The notes under the pieces: model-generated | Told to the model about the DNA's origin: nothing | What the model saw: only the letters and a program-made list of their open reading frames with translations | Databases searched by the model: none | Shown here: in pieces, positions 57,926 to 64,000 of the stretch | Layout: the number at the start of each line of letters is the position of its first letter | How positions within the stretch are numbered: the first letter of the stretch is position 1 | Program-made: the position numbers and the translations under genes | DNA from: Rhizomys pruinosus | Taxonomy: Eukaryota; Chordata; Mammalia; Rodentia; Spalacidae | Direction: 5' to 3' | Assembly (NCBI GenBank): GCA_009823505.1 | Contig: VZQC01000392.1 | Coordinates: forward strand, 5,420,128-5,484,127 | DNA: 64,000 bases

Positions 57926-58057
57926 TTTGTCCATTGCCCATGCCCTAACATATGTAGATTGGGATGTATTGATTTATTTAGTGGTATTTTGGGTCTTATA
58001 TTTTCGTTAAGATTCTGTGTTTTTTTTTTGTGGTTGGGCCTCAAAGCGGTGCACGGT

Positions 58058-58090
58058 AAAAAAATACACACACACACCACACACACACCC
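58058..58090. repeat. (CA)n microsatellite
   Basis: acacacac run with one CC interruption. Confidence 0.93.
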
Positions 58091-58104
58091 ACATATATAC
58101 TATA

Positions 58105-58349
58105 TATTTATTATAATTTTTTTTTTATTTTATGCTGTGTGAATGTATTGTCTCGGCCATTAGAGGTTTGCTTACCCCTGTTGCAATGCGCGGACGCGTC
58201 GAAGGGGAATCGGGATTCCCCTGGTACTGGAGATTCCCCTGAATTTGAGTTATACAGGCTTCTCAGCCCCGTGGGTGCTTGGGTATCGAACCGGGTCTTC
58301 TTCCGCGAGCAGGTTGGCGCTCTTAAACCCTGTGGCTATTCTCTCCCAT
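58105..58349 (-). mobile_element. B2 SINE, antisense, error-rich
   Basis: Antisense B2 with recognisable 'gggattcccctggtactgga' and a damaged head ('ggctattctctcccatt'). Confidence 0.85.
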
Positions 58350-60191
58350 TTGTAATTCTATTGTTTACTCATTTTTTGTATACAGATTATATGTTACTAT
58401 AATATGATCTAGACCCCATGTCCCCCTCCAACCTTCCCACCCCACCAGATTCACCCCTTTCAGTCAGTTCTTTGATGGCAGGAATTCTTTGTTCGTTGGT
58501 TGTTGTTTGTTGTTCTTTCCATTAGGCATCACTCAGCTTTGACAAAAGCACAAGTTAAATACTTATGAATTAGCATCCACAGCTAATGAGCCGAATACCA
58601 TTGTCGGTTTGTATTTTTCTGAACTCTGTTGAGACTTCACTTAACATATCAGTATCTTCCAGTTTCCACAGCATGGTTAACATTGCATCGGCATACGACT
58701 TGCTGCCATTGATGTGTGTGTTCTTCTTTACTGCTTGCCATAGAACTCCATTGTGTAGATGTTATCACATTTTTCTATCCAATTGTAAGTTGAAGGGCAT
58801 TTGGTTGGTTATGCTTTTTTGCTATTGTGAACAGAGCTGCAATAACATAGCTAGTGAATTTTTATCTGTGTATAAGAAGAGTCTTGTGGGTATTACCCCA
58901 GGAGTGGTATGGACTGGGTCAGGTGGTAAGCTCATTTTGGAGTCTTCCAAGTGTTTCTCCACACTTCTTTCATAGTTGCTTTACAATTTTACTTCCCACC
59001 AGCTAATGGATGAGGTTCCCCTTCCCAGACAACCTCTTCAGCACTTGTTATATTTGTTTCTTAGATCCAGCTATCAGTCTTCTGAATGAGATGATATCTA
59101 AATGTGGTTTTAATTTGCATTTCCTTAAATTAGTGAAGGTTGAACATTTTGAAGCATGTTTCTCCAGCCATACTCTAGATTCCTCCACTGGTACGTCTCT
59201 GTTCAACTCTTTGATCCATCTTGTTGAGTGCGTCATTTTTTCTTCTTCTTGTGTTTTTGAGTAGTTATATATTCTGGAAACGCAATGCTTCATCCAGATG
59301 TTTCTGTGGTGAAGTTTCCTCCCACTCTGTGGGTTTCTCTTCCCCTTTCTTGTGTTTCTTTTGACGTGTGACAGAAGCTTTGTAGTTAATTGAGGTCGCC
59401 GATTTGTAATTGTCCATCTTTTATGTCCTCCTTTGGCTCAGCGAGCCTGTCTGATTTAGGAACTGTTTTCCCTACACCTATCGTTTTATTCTGCTGTCCA
59501 ACTTTTTCTTCTTCCATTCATACCTTCTGGAGATTTTTGGGTTTAAACTTCCAGGATGGATAAAGACAGATTGGTCTTTCCCTATCTAGAGTTCTTGGCC
59601 CCCTTGTCAAAATATGAGTGGCTGAAAATTGTATGTGTCACGTTTTGGATCTTCAGTTTTTGTTCCATGGTCACTAGGTCTGTTGTTGTGCCAGTTACAA
59701 AGCAGTTTTTTATGACTATAGCCCTAGTGTATAGTTGAAAGTCTGGTATAGAGATCCCCCCTGTATTGCTCTTTTTCACTTAGGGCTGCTTTGGTACTCA
59801 GGGTCTTTTGTTTTCCCAAGATGAAATTACGGACTTTTTTTTTTCCCCAAGTCCTTGTAATAAAAACTCTTGGGGATTATTATCGATAAATTGGGCATTG
59901 CATAAATCTGTAAATTAGTTCCTGGGTAGAATGGACCTTTTTACTATATTAATTTTCCCAATCCATGAGCATGGGAAGTTTTTCCTTGTTCTGATGTCTT
60001 CTTCAATTTCCTTCTTCAAGTGTTTAAAATTTTTGTTGTAGAGATCTTTGGTGTCTTTGGTTAGGTTTATTCCTAGGTATTTTATTGTTTTTGAGGCTAA
60101 TTGTAAATGGGATGGTCTCCTTGAATTCCTTCTTCAGTTGCTTGTTGTTGGTGTAAAGAAAGGCTACTGATTTTTCTAGGTTATTTTTGTA

Positions 60192-60650
60192 TCATGCCAC
60201 TTTACCGAAGCTCTTTATCGTTTCTAGGAGTTTTCTGGTGGAGTTTTTAGCATCCCTTAAGTAAACAATCATATCATCAGCAAAAAGGGATAGTTTGATT
60301 TCCTCTTTTCCAATTATACCTCCTTTAATTTCTTTTTCTTGCCTTATTGCCCTAGCAAGGATGTCAAGCACTATATTGAAAAGGAGTGGTGACAGGGGAT
60401 AGCCTTGCTGAGTTCCTAGCTTTAAAGGGAATGCTTCTGTTGGTACCCCATTTAGGATGATATTGGCTATGGGTTTCCTGTATATGGCTTTGATTACATT
60501 GAGGAATGATCCTTCCAATCGTATTCCCTTTAGGACTTTAAGCATGAAGGAATGCTGGATTTTGTCAAAGGCTTTTTCTGCATCTCCCAGTCTATGTCTT
60601 TTGATTGGGGAGTTTAGTCCATTAATATTTAAGGTTATAATTGAAAGATG
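60192..60650 (-). pseudogene. L1 ORF2 remnant with in-frame internal deletion
   Basis: The complement starts [14 protein letters not shown], the ORF2 N-terminus, runs to H-R-L-G-D and then jumps in frame to A-E-K-A-F-D-K, which begins the reverse-transcriptase core, followed by F-A-D-D-M. Most of the endonuclease and the linker (around 570 codons judged against the plus-strand L1) is missing. No working enzyme. Confidence 0.85.
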
Positions 60651-60724
60651 CATGTTGCTTCCTTTCACCTTATTATCTATTTGCATTTTTAGTATTGGTT
60701 TCTACTTCTGCAATTGTGTTTTTA

Positions 60725-61436
60725 TTAGTTTCTCGTTCTAGGTGCTTGTGGATGGTTGTTCCTCTCTTCTGTCCTTTGAATTGGTTCAAGTATTTTCTGA
60801 AGGGTTGGTTTTCCAGACATGTATCCTATCACCTTGTTTATGTCATGGAAGGTTTTTCCCTCTCCTTCAACTATAATCGACATTTTTGCTGGGTCTAGTA
60901 ACCTGGGTTGGCATCCATAGTCCTTTAACACTGGGAATGCTTTGCTCCATGTTCTTCTTGCTTTCATGGTTTATGCAGAGAAGTCAGCTGTAATTTTGAT
61001 GGGTTTCCTTTTATATGTGACTTGTTTTTCTCTTCTGGCTTTCAGAATTTTTTCTTTGTTTTGGATGTCTAGCATTTTAACTATGATATGGCATGTGGAG
61101 TTTCTTTTCTGATCTTGTCTGTTTGGAGTTCTCTGTGCTTCTTGTATTTGTATGGGTTTGTGTTTTTTTAGTTTGGGGAAATTTTCATCTATTATTCTGT
61201 TGAAGATCTGATCAATACTATTCTCTTGGGATTCTTCTTCTTCCTTTATTCCTATGATGTAGAGGTTTGATCTTTTCATAATCTCCCATATTTCCTGGTT
61301 GTTCCACTTTTGTATATTTAAAAATTTTTTATAATCTTTACTTGAGCTTTTTAGTTGCTCTATGTCATCTTCCAGGTCTGATATTCTTTGTTCTGCTTCC
61401 TCCATTCTGCTTCTGAGGCTTTTCCCATTCCTTTCC
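60725..61436 (-). pseudogene. L1 ORF1 remnant, 5' truncated
   Basis: Complement of 60971-61405 encodes a coiled-coil start (E-E-A-E-Q-R-I-S-D-L-E) and the RNA-binding core. 60725-60967 encodes the C-terminal domain (M-S-I-I-V-E-G-E). The two are in different frames, so the ORF is broken. The N-terminal part is lost at 61437. Confidence 0.85.
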
Positions 61437-61965
61437 TCTTTTTTTTTTTGCTTTTACAGTTACCTTCATTTATTTCTTTTTTTTAAACAATAAGTAATAA
61501 GTTTTGAGTCCAAGCATCCTTCATGTAAAACCAATATGCAAGCAGTTGTGCCCAAACCCACACAGCCCGAGGCTTCCACCATCTAGCTGGAGGGGCTTGT
61601 ATGTACAATCAAGTTGATCAAATAAGTGTCCAGTCTATATTGCTGTAGTTTCACCATTCGCCCCAATAGCAACCCTTAGATTCTACCATGCCCCCTCTTC
61701 CACAGATTGTTCCCTAGGCTTAGAAAAGGGGCACAGGTGGACGAGAAGCAAAACAGTCTGCTTTCTCTGGAAATGTCATTTTGGACTCTGACCAGTTCTG
61801 GTTGTTTCTTTTCATGGGCTGAAAGTTTGTTCAGGAATAACCTTTCAATCCTACTAATGAAGCACAGGCAATTAGATATAAAGATATTTAAACAGTACTA
61901 ATTATTATGGTAGGTTACTTTGTTACAGACACAGATGATTGGATGGTATGCTAATCCATGAATTA
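61437..61965 (-). mobile_element. Unidentified retroposed element, antisense (related to 10795-11359)
   Basis: Begins with a T-run inserted in L1 ORF1. The body aligns by eye with 10795-11359 over several hundred bases ('gtagtttcaccattcgcccc', 'gttccctaggcttagaaaag', 'ctaattattatggtagg'). Family not recognised. Here it appears to continue beyond the shared part. Confidence 0.6.
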
Positions 61966-63504
61966 TGTTTTTTTCTGTAAAAGATGACAAGGTCTTACTG
62001 TGGCTTGTAACATCTCCTAACCACTAGAGGATGTAAGCTTGTGGCATCAACCATGAGTTATTCCTCCAAGGAGAGAGCTAATAGCCATTTAGATTTGGTA
62101 TATACAGACATATGGCTGCCACTGCTGCTTAGTATTTCCAGGCAGGTGAGGTGTAGCTGTTGCTGACAGAGGAGTCTTTCTTGACTCAAGGAGACCAATA
62201 TTTGCTTTATTGGTTTAGTGGTCTTTGGTAGCACTCTCCAGTATACCAGAGACCAACTGTACACTTGCAAGTGTGGTCTCAATACATCTTTCCCATGCTT
62301 ACATCAGGTCATTGACAGCAGGGCCTTACCGCCTCTCCTCCTGCAGGTATCCCAGTTTACAGGCAAGAAGCCTTTACCTTTTGGGGGGGTGGCTTGGATT
62401 CCCTGGCCAACATCTCCTTGACAGAATAATCCATTGCTGATATCAGAGCTTTCCTGTATTAATATATTTTGCTTAAATGCACAGCTTAAAGACTCTAGTA
62501 TTATATTTGGTTCTGAATAGAGAATAATCCTTTTCACAGTTCCTATGTCTATTAGTCAGTTAAAGAAAGCAGTTTTTACTGGTTTTATAAGAGATAACCT
62601 CTATAACAGTCAGCTTTAATTTACAGTTAGAGATTGACTTCCTTACCATCATATTTTTCTTTGTTCTAAGAAAAGGAGGTAAGGAAGTCTCTCATATCAA
62701 AACTTTGTGGCACCTAGAAGGTAAGGTTCATTAGGACTCTTTATAAACAGTTGTTACAAATAGGATCCACAGAGATATTTGATGCCTGTAGTAGTCTGAG
62801 GTTTTTCCTCCTTTTAATGCTTAGATGGGCCAACTTCTCTGCTGGTATTTCTTGGTACATCCTACACAATGCAAGGCTGTATCTTTTCTTTCTCAGCCAT
62901 TAAGTTGGTGATGTTTTGACCTGTGGGAACATATAAATATTTTCCCCATAGTTAGTTTTAAGATTAAATTGAAAAATTTTTGGCAAAATGGTTTAATATA
63001 TAACTGTATCCCCCCTTTTTTAATTCTAGGTTTTAATTTTTTGACCCATGAGTCTCAAAAAGGCAGTTGTAATATACATACCTATAGGCAGGAATAAAGT
63101 TGTAAATTTCATTAAATTTATCCAAGCTGTTTTGGGTGACTGTATGTTGTTAATTTGGGAAGCAAACTTAATTCCTTAAATTAAATTATCCTACAGGTAA
63201 AAGAATGTTACAAGATGATACTGTATAACACAAAGATTAAAGAGAAAATTTGTATATGTTAATCCCAAAGTTATTGTTACACAGATTTTAAGTAAAACAA
63301 ATATAAACAACAACAATTTATATTTCCAATTAACTCAGATGTATCAGTGTTTTTATCAAAACCTTTAAAACAATGTTGTTTAATAGAGACATTTTTACTT
63401 TTACTAAGTCCTAAAATACCATGTAATTTGTAGATAGAGTTTGGGCAAAATTGGATACTTGTTGAACTCCCATCAATTAAATATACATTAACTGAATATA
63501 GGCC
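61966..63504. other. Stretch between unidentified element and next L1
   Basis: Either the longer remainder of the unidentified element or single-copy DNA. The complement frame 62058-62282 is open. No family named. AT-rich in the right half. Confidence 0.4.
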
Positions 63505-64000
63505 CGTGTCCCTCTCCCAACCCACCTACCCTTCCCAATTCACCATTTCAGTCAGTTTTCTGATGCAGTCTTTATGTTGTTGTTCTTTCAATATGCATCC
63601 CCCTAGGCAAGAAATATTTTCAACTGGATTGTTGAAGATAGCATCCACAGATGAGGGATACCATTCATCGTTTGTTTTTCTGTGACTGTGTTACTTCACT
63701 TAACACAATATCTTCTAGCTCCATCCATTTACCTGCAAAGTTCATGATGTTATCTTTCTTTACTGCTGCATAGAACTCCATTGTATAGATGTACCACATT
63801 TTCTCTATCCACTTGTCAGTTGAGGGGCATTTGGGTTGGTTCCAGCTTTTTGCTATTGTGAACAGAGCTGCAATAAACATAGCTGTGCATGTATCTTTGC
63901 AGTAAGTTGTGTCTTGTGGGTATATACCCAGGAGTGGTATGACTGGGTCAAATGGAAGGCTCATTTTGAGTCTTCTAAGGGTTCTCCACACTGCTTTCCA
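63505..64000 (-). mobile_element. L1 LINE 3' end, minus strand, runs off the window
   Basis: 3' untranslated region at 63505-63660 (C/T-rich, complement of the G-rich tract), then the ORF2 C-terminus on the complement (63665-63991) with 'KMWYIYTMEFYAAVKKD' and 'KWMELEDIVLSEVTQSQ'. These are the conserved L1 ORF2 tail. This copy is clean and open to the window edge. Confidence 0.94.

Larger units (their letters stand above)
58350..61436 (-). mobile_element. L1 LINE, minus strand, internally deleted and 5' truncated
   Basis: 3' untranslated region at 58400-58590, ORF2 C-terminus at 58590-59300, central ORF2 to the reverse transcriptase at 60190-60590, an internal deletion at about 60587, ORF2 N-terminus 60590-60650 and ORF1 60725-61436. 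The left half has many single-base errors and the right half (from about 60200) is clean. ORF1 is cut by the poly-T of the next element at 61437. Confidence 0.93.

Noticed and set aside
58063..58090. Possible coding frame around the CA repeat (57920-58402)
   Set aside because: It spans antisense B1, a microsatellite and an error-rich B2. Repeat shadow.
62058..62282. Complement frame with V-Y-T-x-S-K-W, reminiscent of a retroviral RNase H motif
   Set aside because: The catalytic Asp of the Y-T-D-S motif is replaced and no other pol motif is visible nearby. Too weak to call.
1..64000. A new defence, biosynthetic or mobile gene system
   Set aside because: No set of intact genes exists in the window. 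All recognisable coding sequence is decayed L1, and the rest is SINE, LTR, satellite or unassigned non-coding DNA.

Overview
The window is nuclear DNA from a rodent, very probably a muroid (mouse/hamster/vole/mole-rat relatives). The evidence is the repeat content: many B2-type SINEs (tRNA-derived, about 200-250 bp), 7SL-derived B1 SINEs, ID and B4-like SINEs, rodent L1 LINEs, URR1-like DNA-transposon remnants and endogenous-retrovirus LTRs. The species cannot be named from the sequence. I found no intact host protein-coding gene, no rRNA and no true tRNA gene. The long open frames are L1 remnants or antisense shadows of SINEs. The window reads as intergenic or intronic DNA.

Layout. 1-8844 (block A) holds the 5' two thirds of a minus-strand L1 (1-4512), carrying a B2 and a plus-strand solo LTR, then a SINE-rich flank. 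A single N lies at 8845. From 10141 to 17434 is a minus-strand L1 with its 3' end on the left, and 12893-21886 (block A') repeats block A in the same order. 21887-42390 is mostly single-copy DNA with scattered SINEs, microsatellites and a 19-bp minisatellite. 42718-48977 is a nearly full-length but dead plus-strand L1 with two 5' monomer-like starts, two young B1s and a 53-bp tRNA-like insert. 48978-50667 continues into retroviral-like sequence ending in a polypurine tract and an LTR. 50740-51085 is AT-rich, a second single N lies at 51086, and 51087-52520 repeats 48385-49784. 52521-58350 is mixed, with a notable triple-CCAAT stretch near 55.7 kb. 58350-61436 is a minus-strand L1 with an in-frame internal deletion. 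61437-63500 is an unidentified poly-T-led element, and 63505-64000 is another minus-strand L1 3' end running off the window.

The most important structural signal concerns assembly. Both duplicated blocks abut single Ns. Single-copy stretches agree almost perfectly between copies, while repeats inside them are peppered with 1-nt indels. This is the pattern of a long-read assembly polished with short reads that could not be placed in repeats, with false duplications around gap joins. I found no novel defence or metabolic system. The biological points worth following are the deleted L1, the L1 promoter repeats, the LTR insertions, the unidentified retroposed element and the CCAAT array.
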